From assembly GCA_030248135.1 (NCBI GenBank), contig JASANC010004487.1:1-37575 (forward strand): a stretch of 37,575 nucleotides of DNA, given 5' to 3'. This stretch comes from Theristus sp. LFF4_11 (taxonomy: Eukaryota; Nematoda; Chromadorea; Monhysterida; Xyalidae). Shown here one piece after another: positions 20,643 through 30,582 of the stretch. Positions within the stretch are counted from its first letter, which is position 1, and each line of letters begins with the position of its first letter. The translations under genes and the position numbers were made by a program. The notes beneath the pieces are model-generated. The model was not told the DNA's origin. It worked only from the letters and a program-made list of their open reading frames with translations, and searched no databases.

Positions 20643-23600
20643 TCAAGAAGAGATCTTGACAGACAACGCCAACTGAAAACGTGCAACTGACCCTTTCATG
20701 AGGCGCTCACTGGCGATTGCCCGCCGGTGCCACTGCGCTTGCACGCGATCGTCGCATGGCAAATGGCGCGCCATGCTGCTCGTAGAACCCTGCGACTGTA
20801 ATGCATCACCGTTTTTCCAAAACAAGATTATTATATGATATTTCTGGTTGAAAATGTTTTGGCTGATTTTGGTTCGGTTACTCAACGACTTGATTCTGCT
20901 AAAAACGAGTTCAGATTTAACGAATTCCGCACGGCACCAGTCGGGGATGTCGGGGCACAATTGAGTGGCAATCGGGGATGGCACGGAAACATAAAAACCA
21001 TGCCGTTTTTCGTTTAAACAACCGGTTGTGGTTCTGGGTTTCAAAATAGACAAAACAGAAAGAAATCCAAAAAGCTCTGAAAAATTTTGAAATTTTACCA
21101 ATTATTTGTTAACTTTTATGAACGGTGTAATCAAGCGATTGGCATTGGCAACGAAGTAATTCACATCACCTGTTGCTGTACTGCGAGACAATCGCCAGGT
21201 GTCGTGGGCGTCTCCTTGGCACGCACATCGTCAGGTGGTGACTCCGCGGCAGGTACGTCACTGAGCGCAGTGAGAGGCGACGGCGACAGAAAATGTGCCA
21301 CCCTGCTCCTGCTCACGGTTTCGTCGTGTTGTGCACATGCCCGCAAGCGTGAGTCAGTTTCCTCTGCTGCTGAAACGGAACATAAATGAGCACCAAGGGC
21401 AAAAACATCGCTCTTGAAAAGGGTCAACCAATTTCTGCTGGACTGGATGTGATCGGTATGTGACAACTGGTAAAAAATACACTTTCGCGAATAATCGCTT
21501 TGAAATCAAAAAAGTCTATCATGAAAAAAATTCAAAAGAAAAAGGGACCCGGTGTCACGATTTAATTACACAGGGAATAAAAATACTGAAACGATAGTTT
21601 TCGTTCACATTTAACGATGAAAAATCTCAAGCTAAAAAAAGCGAACCAGCAAGTCTCATCTGGCGCAACACGTCTACCGTGATCCATTCGGCTAAAACCC
21701 GACGGAGTCTGTCGTCGTCGCTCTCTGTTTGGTCGACTGCTGCATCAGTTCTCAACGCAGCTGCTGCTTCTGCATCCGCATTATTGTTCTCGATCATCGG
21801 TTTTACGTCGATCAGTTTTGGTTTTAATTTTTCCGTTTCACGTCGATTTGAGCGTGCAATGCGTTGTGTGACACGACGCAAATCGTCTGCAGGCACAGGA
21901 ACACCACCAGAGCGCACAGCGCCGCTGTTGGTTCGTGGTGAAGCAGGTGATTTGATGCTGTTGGTTACGGTGCTTGTGCCCGCAGAACTCCGATCACAAT
22001 CTTCCTGTTGAATGGACAAATCTCTCATGGCGTTCGCCACTTGCTCCGGTGAAAAGACAATCTGGCGGCCTGGTAACGGTCTGAAAAGCAGATATCAATT
22101 CATGGTTTTGAATCTTTGTCTTTGGGGTTCCGTGTGCTGAAAAACTACGTGGGTAGTTTGGTATTTTGTGACCAGCGTGATCGCAAGTTGAAATCTTTTA
22201 CTTCGTGTCAGTCGGTGGCTGTGTCACGTGCGCGTTGGTTCCGCCGCGCGACCAAAGCGAGTCGGTTGGTAATTGCATCTGAGAAAAAAGTAGAAAATGA
22301 AAAAAACTGAAACGAACGCTCACAAACAGACGTTTCACATGAAAACTAATTCGAACTAAACTTGCCTGGATGTGTATGAACTGAATGAAACAGTGATCAC
22401 TACAGAACCAATGACGCTCTTCACAGTCGTAAACGTTGCCATTGCGAATGCGCCACTTTTGTCGCTGAAAACATGGCACAAAAACAATTTCCGTGTTCGC
22501 TTCCGTTTGACTCTGTGGTCTATGCAATTCAATCAGCGAATAGCAAACTGCATGCAATTTTTTTAAATTTCATTTGAGTTGACTAAAACATGAAAGTCAT
22601 ATAGCAATGGCACACGCTGTTTGGAGGCAATCTTCAAAAAGTTGCGCTGCGCTACGGTTCTGTCGTGTGCGTGCCATTCCTGTCTCGGACTGACTTTGTT
22701 CCGTTGTGAAACACGCATAGGGCACATCGGGTATCCACATAAACCGGTAACGAAACGTTCTTCGGCAAGTTCACCAAACGACGAACGGTCCAGGTGACGC
22801 GCCTGTAATCAGCAAAAGTATGTCCGTTTCGTATTGATTGGAACTGAGGTGAAAAAACGGAAGTATTTTTTTCGTGAAAAAAACCTGTTCTATTTCGGGA
22901 ATTTTCATCAAAAATGGAGGACAAAATGTTCCAAATACATGGCCTGCCGAACAGTACCGTGGGCCCAAAAAAATTTACGAGGGGGGGGGGTATGGTACCG
23001 TGGGGGGGGTGCCGACCAAAAAGTGAGGGGGGGGGGGTCCAACCTATGGTAACGTGGGACCCCCCCGGGGGGTCCCATGGGGGGGGTGCATTTTTCAAAA
23101 TTTTCGGTGGGGGGGGCCCACCCCCCCACCCCCCCCATGAAATTTTTTCGCTCAAATTTGAAAGGAAAAACGCTAAATTTTGCTGCAAAATCTTTGAAAT
23201 TACAATGAAGATGGTCAAGTTATCATATATTCAGCTTATATTATGGACTTTATAGACAAAAAATCATGATTTTCGAAAAAAAATTTAGGGTGTGCAGAAA
23301 ATTTTGGGGGGGGGGGTGTCCGCCAGACAAAATTTCATGGGGGGGTGGGGGGGGTGTCGGCCAAATTTTCGAGGGGGGGGGGGTACGATGGGGGGGGTGC
23401 CCGGTTTTAGGGGGGGGGGGTGGCACGGTGCGCCCGCCCACCCCCCCCACCCGACGGTCTCGGGTGCTCTGGGGGGGGGGTTGGGGGGGCCCCCCCCCCC
23501 CCCCCCCCCCGCCCACGGTACTGCTGCCGAATCAGACTGGAAATTATGGACAGTAGTTTCGCTAAGTGGCCCATGGGAGCAGCAGAGGTCAGGATCTACT

Positions 23601-23894
23601 TGGTCGCTGCAAGCAATCAGCATGTCAGATTCAAATTGTTTGCAGTTTCAAAATTACACATGTTTTGCAGTTCGACGGTAAACCACAAATAAAGCATGTC
23701 CATTGCTTAACGTCAAACGTGCTAACACCAAACAAACGCACAAAATTGGCAAATTGCTTCCATGTGAGCACATCGTGTTGCATGCAGTCGCAGACACTCT
23801 GTTGAACCACACCCATCAGTCTCACTCGCTCTCGCTGCTGCTGATCCTGATTCATTTGCCGATCGCAGTCAGTGTCACTCGGCACTCGCGCCAT
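20643..23894 (-). CDS. RPAP2: RPAP2/Rtr1 family RNA polymerase II CTD phosphatase / assembly factor (7 exons, ~405 aa)
   Basis: Reverse-strand exons in order: 23742-23894, 22695-22802, 22366-22464, 22202-22278, 21647-22080, 21170-21369, 20643-20789; all phases agree. Residues 1-130 carry the Rtr1-type zinc finger: LCGYPMC (Cys73, Cys78), VYDCEERHWFCSDHC (Cys108, Cys112), then a PTDSLWSR motif where human RPAP2 has PVWVR. A later EWITVDVLRQM resembles the family's EWxTxxTL segment. The remainder is low-complexity. RPAP2 dephosphorylates Ser5 of the polymerase II tail and helps import of the polymerase. The intron after exon 3 has a consensus GC donor (CAG/GCAAGT); intron 1 holds the 572-bp G-rich element. 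The last two exons rest on splice phase and composition only; without them the frame would stop at 21627. Confidence 0.85.
22952..23523. mobile_element. G-tract-rich hAT-like non-autonomous transposon, complete copy
   Basis: The 572-bp element starts CAGTACCGTGGGCCC and ends CGCCCACGGTACTG, a perfect 13-bp inverted pair (CAGTACCGTGGGC). It is flanked on both sides by CTGCCGAA (22944-22951 and 23524-23531). Eight-bp duplications with CAG-starting ends are typical of hAT transposons. Inside are many runs of 7 or more G (and C) separated by short linkers, around a roughly 160-bp A/T-rich unique core (about 23150-23290). There is no credible coding sequence. It lies in RPAP2 intron 1. Confidence 0.9.
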
Positions 23895-24575
23895 TGATGC
23901 AAGTTATATAGACAGGGGTGACGCGGGGCACGCGGCGCCCGTCGAATGAGACCAGGCACTGTTAGAAAAGTGCAAAGCAAATCCCGCTTTTATAAACTGA
24001 AAAAATAGTTTCAAAATGCCGGAGGAAATGACTCCCGATCTCGAACAAGGTGGTTAAAAAATTGAAAATGAATCACAGAGTCCGAAGAACCACATCAAAT
24101 GTGCAAGCGCCTCCCGAATGACTACCGTATTATGACGGAACTTTCGAGATTTCGTTTTGGTGGGTGACCTCATTTTTCATTTGCCCTTTTTCCAAACCGT
24201 TCTGGATGTCTCTTTTTGCATTTGGACCCTCACTAATCAATTAATTATCCCCCAATTAATTAATTAATTAATTCAAACTCAAGTGAATGAAAGCTCACCT
24301 GTCAAAAAAAATTTCTGTTGACCTTTCCAAAAATTGGGCAAAAAAAAAGTCCATCAAAGGAAAATTTTCGATTAAAAAAATGGGCATTTTTGTTTTAGGG
24401 TACAAAATGGCATTCTGAATGAATTGGACCCTTTCCAACGTTATTAAAATTTGCATCAAGTTTTTTCAATTTGCATCCTTTGGGTTTCGGCTGACGGATG
24501 CAAATTGCATCCTTTTGAAAAAAAAACCTAGACTCGACCTCGTCCTCGACTAGGGTTAGGGGCTTTGAAAAAAAA
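23895..24575. other. Intergenic A/T-rich region upstream of RPAP2
   Basis: It contains a TAAT microsatellite (about 24237-24272) and TTTGCATCC words repeated around 24440-24515. No gene is supported. Confidence 0.4.
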
Positions 24576-24908
24576 AAATTTTTTTATTTTTTTTTTCGTT
24601 TTTTTTTAAATTTGGATTTTTTTTCAAACTTAAAAAAAAATTTGAAAAATTTTTCTTCTACTTTGCTCTGAAAATTCGATTTATGGCATAATTTTTTGAA
24701 AGTTCAAACCAAATTTTCTTCCCAACTTTGTGTGCTTAGGTACATGTCATTATTTGGTCATTTTGACCGACGTACTCCATGTTTTTCGATTTGGATGACT
24801 TCTAGAGTCAATTTTTAGCGTTGAAATGACTTAACTGAATTGAAATATCGTTTCAGAAATCGTTTTCTTGCAACTTAGAACATGTTTTTTCAGTCGGTAG
24901 GCCATGAG
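24550..24908 (+). repeat. Dispersed A/T-rich repeat unit, first tandem copy (empty site of the palindrome)
   Basis: It begins TAGGGTTAGGGGCTTTGAAA, passes through long A/T runs, and ends CAGTCGGTAGGCCATGAG. Nearly the same sequence (about 335 bp, only a few differences) recurs at 27264-27600, and its first 30 bp recur at 25104-25135. Comparing the copies shows where the 25136-27263 palindrome entered. Confidence 0.88.
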
Positions 24909-25101
24909 CAGTACCGTGGGCCCAAAAAAAATTTCGAGGGGGGGGGTATGGTACCGTGGGGGGGGGGGGGGTGCCGACCAAAAAGTGAGGGGGGGGTGTC
25001 CAACCTATGGTAACGTGGGACCCCCCCCAGGGGGGTCCCATGGGGGGGGGTGCATTTTTTCAAAATTTTCTGTGGGGGGGGGGGTCCACCCCCCCCCCCC
25101 A
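24909..25101. mobile_element. 5' part of the G-rich hAT-like element, copy 2
   Basis: It starts CAGTACCGTGGGCCC directly after GCCATGAG and parallels 22952-23118, including the GGGACCCCCCC/GGGGGGTCCC palindrome. It stops in a C tract before the next TAGGGTTAGGGG unit, so the core and right end are missing. Confidence 0.85.
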
Positions 25102-25164
25102 CTAGGGTTAGGGGCTTTGAAAAAAAAATTTTTTTGGCGCTTTCCTATTTTAGCGTAACTTTCC

Positions 25165-25300
25165 ACAAATAGAGTAACTTTCAACAAATAAAGTAACTTT
25201 GATATTTTAGCGTAACTTTCAACAAATAAAGTAACTTTGATATTTTAGCGTAACTTTCAACAAATAAAGTAACTTTGATATTTTACCGTAACTTTCAATT
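25165..25300. repeat. 38-bp tandem repeats at the arm tips of the palindrome
   Basis: The unit AACTTTCAACAAATAAAGTA followed by ACTTTGATATTTTAGCGT is repeated about three times (38-bp spacing between 25211 and 25249). Inverted equivalents lie at about 27110-27240. Confidence 0.85.
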
Positions 25301-25449
25301 TTCGATGAATAACAGCTATCCTATTTTAGTGTAACTTTCAATATGTTACGCTAAAATAGGATAGGGCTTGGTACTGTCCTATTTTAGCGTATCAACATAT
25401 AAACAGCTCATTTAAAGCTATTTCAGCCGCGAAACTTTGTAAACCTACG

Positions 25450-27000
25450 TTATTTTGCACGGAGATTTCAAATTTTGACTTTGTGGGTTACGGTAACGCC
25501 CGGTTTGGTCCCAACACGATCTTAGTTCCGTCAACAATCCACAAACACCTTGGTAACCGCAACCAAATTAGTGAAACAAGTTAGATTAGGTTTTTTTGCA
25601 TGGAGATTTCAAATTTAAACCTTGTGGGTTACGGTAACGCTTCGTTTGGTCTCAACACGATCTTAGTTCCATCAACAACCCACAAACAGCTTGGTAACCG
25701 CAACCAAACCGGTGAAACAAGCTAGATTAAGGTTGTTTTGCACGCAGATTTTGAATTTCAGCTTTCTGGATTACGGTAACGCTTGGTTTGGTCCCAATGC
25801 GATCTTAGTTTCATCAACAACCCACAAACAGCTTGGTAACCGCAACCAAACCGGTGAAACATGCTAGATTAAAGTTGTTTTGCACGCAGATTTTGAATTT
25901 CAGCTTTCCGGATTACGGTAACGCCTGGTTTGGTCTCAACACGATCTTAGTTCCATGAACAACCCACAAACAGCTTGGTAACCGCAACCAAACCGGTGAA
26001 ACAAGCTAGATTAAGGTTGTTTTGCACGCAGATTTTGAATTTCATCTTTCTGGATTACGGTAACGCCTGGTTTGGTCCCAATGCGATCTTAGTTTCATCA
26101 ACAACCCACAAACAGCTTGGTAACCGCAACCAAACCGGTGAAACAAGCTAGATTAAGGTTGTTTTGCACGCAGATTTTGAATTTCAGCTTTCTGGATTAC
26201 GGTAACGCCTGGTTTGGTCCCATTGCGATCTTAGTTTCATCAACAACCCACAAACAGCTTGGTAACCGCAACCAAACCGGTGAAACAAGCTAGATTAAGG
26301 TTGTTTTGCACGCAGATTTTGAATTTCAGCTTTCTGGATTACGGTAACGCCTGGTTTGGTCCCATTGCGATCTTAGTTTCATCAACAACCCACAAACAGC
26401 TTGGTAACCGCAACCAAACCGGTGAAACATGCTAGATTAAGGTTGTTTTGCACGCAGATTTTGAATTTCATCTTTCTGGATTACGGTAACGCCTGGTTTG
26501 GTCCCAATGCGATCTTAGTTTTATCAACAACCCACAAACAGCTTGGTAACCGCAACCAAACCGGTGAAACAAGCTAGATTTCACCGCTTTGGTTGCGGTT
26601 ACCAAGCTGTTTGTGGTGGGTTGTTCATGGAACAAAGATCGTGTTGAGACCAAACCAGGCGTTACCGTAATCCGGAAAGCTGAAATTCAAAATCTGCGTG
26701 CAAAACAACCTTAATCTAGCTTGTTTCACCGGTTTGGTTGCGGTTACCAAGCTGTTTGTGGGTTGTTGATGGAACTAAGATCGTGTTGAGACCAAACGAA
26801 GCGTTACCGTAACCCACAAGGTTTAAATTTGAAATCTCCATGCAAAAAAACCCTAATCTAACTTGTTTCACTAATTTGGTTGCGGTTACCAAGGTGTTTG
26901 TGGATTGTTGACGGAACTAAGATCGTGTTGGGACCAAACCGGGGGTTACCGTAACCCACAAAGTCAAAATTTGAAATCTCCGTGCAAAATAACGTAGGTT
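25450..27000. repeat. 142-bp satellite: about eight direct units followed by about three inverted units
   Basis: The landmark CACGCAGATTTTGAATTT recurs at 25741, 25883, 26025, 26167, 26309 and 26451, exactly 142 bp apart. Diverged units with GGAGATTTCAAATTT come before it at about 25457 and 25599. Near 26581 the orientation flips and about three units run in reverse to about 27000. Each unit contains CTTGGTAACCGCAACCAAAC. Confidence 0.92.
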
Positions 27001-27263
27001 TACAAAGTTTCGCGGCTGAAATAGCTTTAAATGAGCTGTTTATATGTTGATACGCTAAAATAGGACAGTACCAAACCCTATCCTATTTTAGCGTAACATA
27101 TTGAAAGTTACGCCAAAATATCAAAGTTACGGTAAAATATCAAAGTTACTTTATTTGTTGAAAGTTACGCTAAAATATCAAAGTTACTTTATTTGTTGAA
27201 AGTTACGCTAAAATATCAAAGTTACTCTATTTGTGGAAAGTTACGCTAAAATAGGAAAGCGCC

Positions 27264-27600
27264 AAATTTTTTTTATTTTTTTTTCGTTTTTTTTTTAAAT
27301 TTGGATTTTTTTTTCAAACTTAAAAAAAAATTTGAAAATTTTTTCTTCTACTTTGCTCTGAAAATTCGATTTATGGCATAATTTTTTGAAAGTTCAAACC
27401 AAATTTTCTTCCCAACTTCTTTGTGTGCTTAGGTAAATGTCATTATTTGGTCATTTTGACCGACGTACTCCATGTTTTTCGAGTTGGATGACTTCTAGAG
27501 TCAATTTTTAGCGTTGAAATGACTTAACTGAATTGAAATATCGTTTCAGAAATCGTTTTCTTGCAACTTAGAACATGTTTTTCAGTCGGTAGGCCATGAG
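27264..27600 (+). repeat. Dispersed A/T-rich repeat unit, second copy (right of the insertion)
   Basis: It matches 24576-24908 almost base for base, ending CAGTCGGTAGGCCATGAG. It resumes the A/T tract that the palindrome interrupted. Confidence 0.9.
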
Positions 27601-29029
27601 ATGAACATGATATCTTGTTGATTGGCGTATGTTATAGGTCTACAATGGAGTTGTGCGATATATTGTTAAACAATTTGAGCGGAGATGTTGGTTAATACCA
27701 CATCACACGACCGTTTTTCAGATACCCGATAACATGGCCACATGTTAAAACTTGCGTGCTGAGCTAAACTAACGTGTTAAACTTGCGTCTGTCAGTTGCC
27801 CGCAACGTGATCGCGAAATCATGGTACGTGTTTTCGATACGATGATTTGAAGAGTGGGCTCTCGCCATGTGGCAGATAGCATAGCTGGTTGAACCTGAAA
27901 GTAAGTGTCTTGGGGGGGGGGCGACCGGGTCGACAGGGGTTGCCGACTTAGCTACAGCAAACAGGAATTTTTGAACACAGTCAAATTTTGGTAATTTTCT
28001 AAAGAGGAACCACTAAGAACGGTTCAATATTCAAGTACACCTGAAAAATTGCCCTGTTTTACTGTTGAAAATGCAACTTTCCCTCTATGAAATGGACATA
28101 ATTTCAATAAAACACGATTTTCGCTCTTATAGTTTCCCGGATGGTTGGCCTATTAGTCTAAACTACCGTAACCCTTGTGAGCCATTCCAAAATTTCTTTT
28201 TATTTGAAATATGAAAACAACGCTTTTATTGAAACAATGGCGATTTGCATTTGTCAGTGAACGACAAAAGGAAAGAAATGGTTGAAATAACTTGGGCCAA
28301 CGAAGACGGCGTCGCATACAAACCCACGACCTGCGAATACAAATTTTGCTCAACGACGCCCACGAACGTCGCCTTCCACTTAAGCTGACATTGGTCGCGT
28401 TCAGACGTAACTGTTTTACAAAGGAAACCTTTGCGCTTGACGAGACTAAAAATATGATTGTGACAATGCCACAACACAGCGTGCGGAATGCTTGCACAAT
28501 CTGAAGATTGACTCACTGACACTCTCGAAACCTTTGAAATCAAACAACTTTAGTTTCACAGATTGCAACTCACGTAGCATCAAATGCGGATAGAATAGAA
28601 TCAAATAGAATCAATCAAAAATGACCACTTTTATTTGACGAATTTGATTATCAAACAATCACAGCCAGATAATTGTGAAAATCACGATCAAGTCTTTTGT
28701 AGTTCCCAGAAAATCAACAAAACACACAGTCATTCATTTGCATGGTATTTTTCATGTCTTGATGGGTTTCCAGAAAACATTTACTGAGGCGTCTTTAGAT
28801 TTTGTCTAAAATCAAAAGAAAACAATAACACTTTTTAGGGAATCCTTACCACAAACGTGACAGTTTCTGGAGTCAGGCAATCACAATCAACCGATCTTGC
28901 CCGTGAACAAAAATGTTGTTCGTTGTTTGTCAAGGATAGTCAACGATAAAAAATTTCAAACAACAAAAAACTCAAATTCCAAAAACCCACATCGAATAAA
29001 GCCGCAGTGAAAAAGGAATCTGACCTTAC
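27601..29029. other. Region where FAF2 3' exons would be expected; no supported gene
   Basis: It is A/T-rich with one G tract (27914-27923). On the reverse strand I looked for the coiled-coil and UBX exons of FAF2 and found none. The more GC-rich patch at 28280-28400 is open in several frames on both strands but has no identifiable domain. Confidence 0.45.
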
Positions 29030-30582
29030 CATTGACCAAACCATTGAATTTGGGACTGCTTCATGGCCATGCGATTGTCACGGTAGCCAATCAGCGCTAT
29101 CGACGGGTACGTCGTCTCGCGCACTGCTTGGCTCACTGCACCAAAACATTCACACAAACTGGCACGTTCAGGCAATTGAGGCAACTGACGACGACATAAC
29201 ACACAAAAACACTGCAGTTACTGCATGTATGCTCTTGTGATGTTGGAATATTTCTCGAATGTCACATTTCTGCACAGCATATCCGTGCGACGGTGTGGTT
29301 GGAGCGCGTGCTGAAACGTGTTTACATTTGCATGGCATTTACACAGCGTTACTGCAACATGTCGCACGGAGTTGCTGCACAGTAAAGCGCGTTGAGCTTG
29401 AACATTTGAATGAAACATTTTCTAAAAACAGTCCAAACGAAACATCCACCCGAGCAGCCAACATCGACCACCAAACCCAACGTATAGCATGATATCCCTC
29501 GCGACTCTGCACGTCGCACGCCCAGAAGAGCAGATTGTGCTGCTGCACCAGTTGCACGAATCGCTCGCTGGCGATCGTCTCATGGCAGAAGCGTCGCGAG
29601 TCCTCGTGTGGCCACGAATGCAGATACACGAGCGCAAAACGCAACTTGCGTTTCGCTGTGCGCAACGCCTGAAAGTGCAACCGTGAAACATCAGAGATTG
29701 CACTGTTGAGGCCAGACCCGTGCGAACCTGTGCGGTGCCAACCGCGGTGCTGAAGATTCTCGGGCTGAGAACAGAGGCACCGAGGCACCCCACAGGCTCG
29801 CACAAGTAACAGCCAAATCAATGCACCGGCTCGCCATACGCCTAATCACAATGAACTTGAAGCTCCGCATATCTCCCCAAGCGGTTTCGAGCAGCTCAAA
29901 AATCGACTCGCATTATTTTTACTTGAAATGATTATGATTTCTCATCCTCATGGTCACCTCGGCGTACGAGTCGGGGAAAAACGGTGGATGCGGACATTGA
30001 TAGGTGTCGTCATAGCGGGCGATGAAGTTGAGCACGTCCTCTCGTGGCGATGATGAGCTGATTGCTCTGCGGCCGAACAACGTTACCAAAAACATTCGAT
30101 TCATTTACTGAGTGTCTTGTTATCACTTCGATCTTTCTTGACCCTGTCCATCTTGAAAGGCGAAATAATTCTGCACGGCCGTCTGCAGGTCGTAGTCAGT
30201 GGTCGACAAAAAATTGCGTGCGTTGTCTTCGGACGAGCCGGTGACGTCCTGCATGTTGTTTTGTTGTTTGTTATTCACTTTTTTTTCAAAAAAGCCCCCA
30301 AAACCACGTGGTACCACACCGCCTGGCGGCAGCGTGGTGGTTAATGGTTATCGTATCGTTTTGGCAATGGGCTCAGCTCATCAATGAACTGCAAAACTGG
30401 TGAAAAAAAGCAGAAGTGAAAACAACGTAGAGAAACAAACAACCAACCACGAATTGTGCAATCATTTCATCATGCCCACCACCGCCGTCTCCGTCTTGTG
30501 CTCTGTGTTCGCCACTGGTGCTTGCTGAGCTGTCGTTGGCTTCGTCCGACAGTCCCATTGATTCATTTTTGTTTTCCGCCAT
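29030..30582 (-). CDS. FAF2: FAF2/UBXD8-like UBA-UAS protein, 5' part only (5 exons seen)
   Basis: Reverse-strand exons: 30448-30582, 30143-30248, 29958-30064, 29482-29668, and 29135 down to about 29030; phases agree through exon 5. Residues about 38-75 form a UBA-like domain (MIAQFVDVTGSSEDNARNFL, then YDLQTAVQNYF). It is followed by REDVLNFIARYDDTYQCPHP and a UAS (thioredoxin-like) domain: KRKLRFALVYLH, FCHETI, LLFWACDVQSREGY, SQAVRETTYPSIALIGYRDN. This order fits FAF2, an ER/lipid-droplet adaptor that recruits p97 to degradation substrates. Missing: the hydrophobic hairpin normally between the UBA and UAS domains (the intron there is only 78 bp) and the C-terminal coiled coil and UBX domain. 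The exon 5 donor (GTAAGG) is a guess. The gene could be truncated, rearranged by nearby repeats, or have distant exons I missed. Confidence 0.75.

Larger units (their letters stand above)
25136..27263. mobile_element. 2128-bp palindromic (foldback) element with ~600-bp inverted arms
   Basis: The ends are GGCGCTTTCCTATTTTAGCG and its exact complement, CGCTAAAATAGGAAAGCGCC. Each arm runs about 600 bp inward with the same order of blocks: 38-bp repeats, the word CTATTTTAGCGTAAC, CAACATATAAACAGCTCATT, then 142-bp repeats. AAATTTTTTT lies on both sides (25126-25135 and 27264-27273). Long inverted ends with a 9-10-bp duplication resemble Mutator-type or foldback elements. There is no coding sequence. 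The flank is low complexity, so the exact duplication length is uncertain. Confidence 0.9.

Noticed and set aside
22652..23692. Long proline/glycine-rich open frames on both strands across the G tracts
   Set aside because: They arise because poly-G/poly-C encodes Gly/Pro in every frame and excludes stops. Similar false frames occur at 24853-25187 and 31765-32131.
25450..27000. CRISPR array
   Set aside because: The 142-bp units are continuous tandem repeats without unique spacers, in a eukaryotic genome.
28226..28543. Reverse-strand frame (about 105 aa) as a FAF2 exon or zinc-finger gene; also as a degenerate tRNA-like SINE
   Set aside because: No UBX, coiled-coil or zinc-ligand pattern could be placed, and the pol III boxes are too weak.
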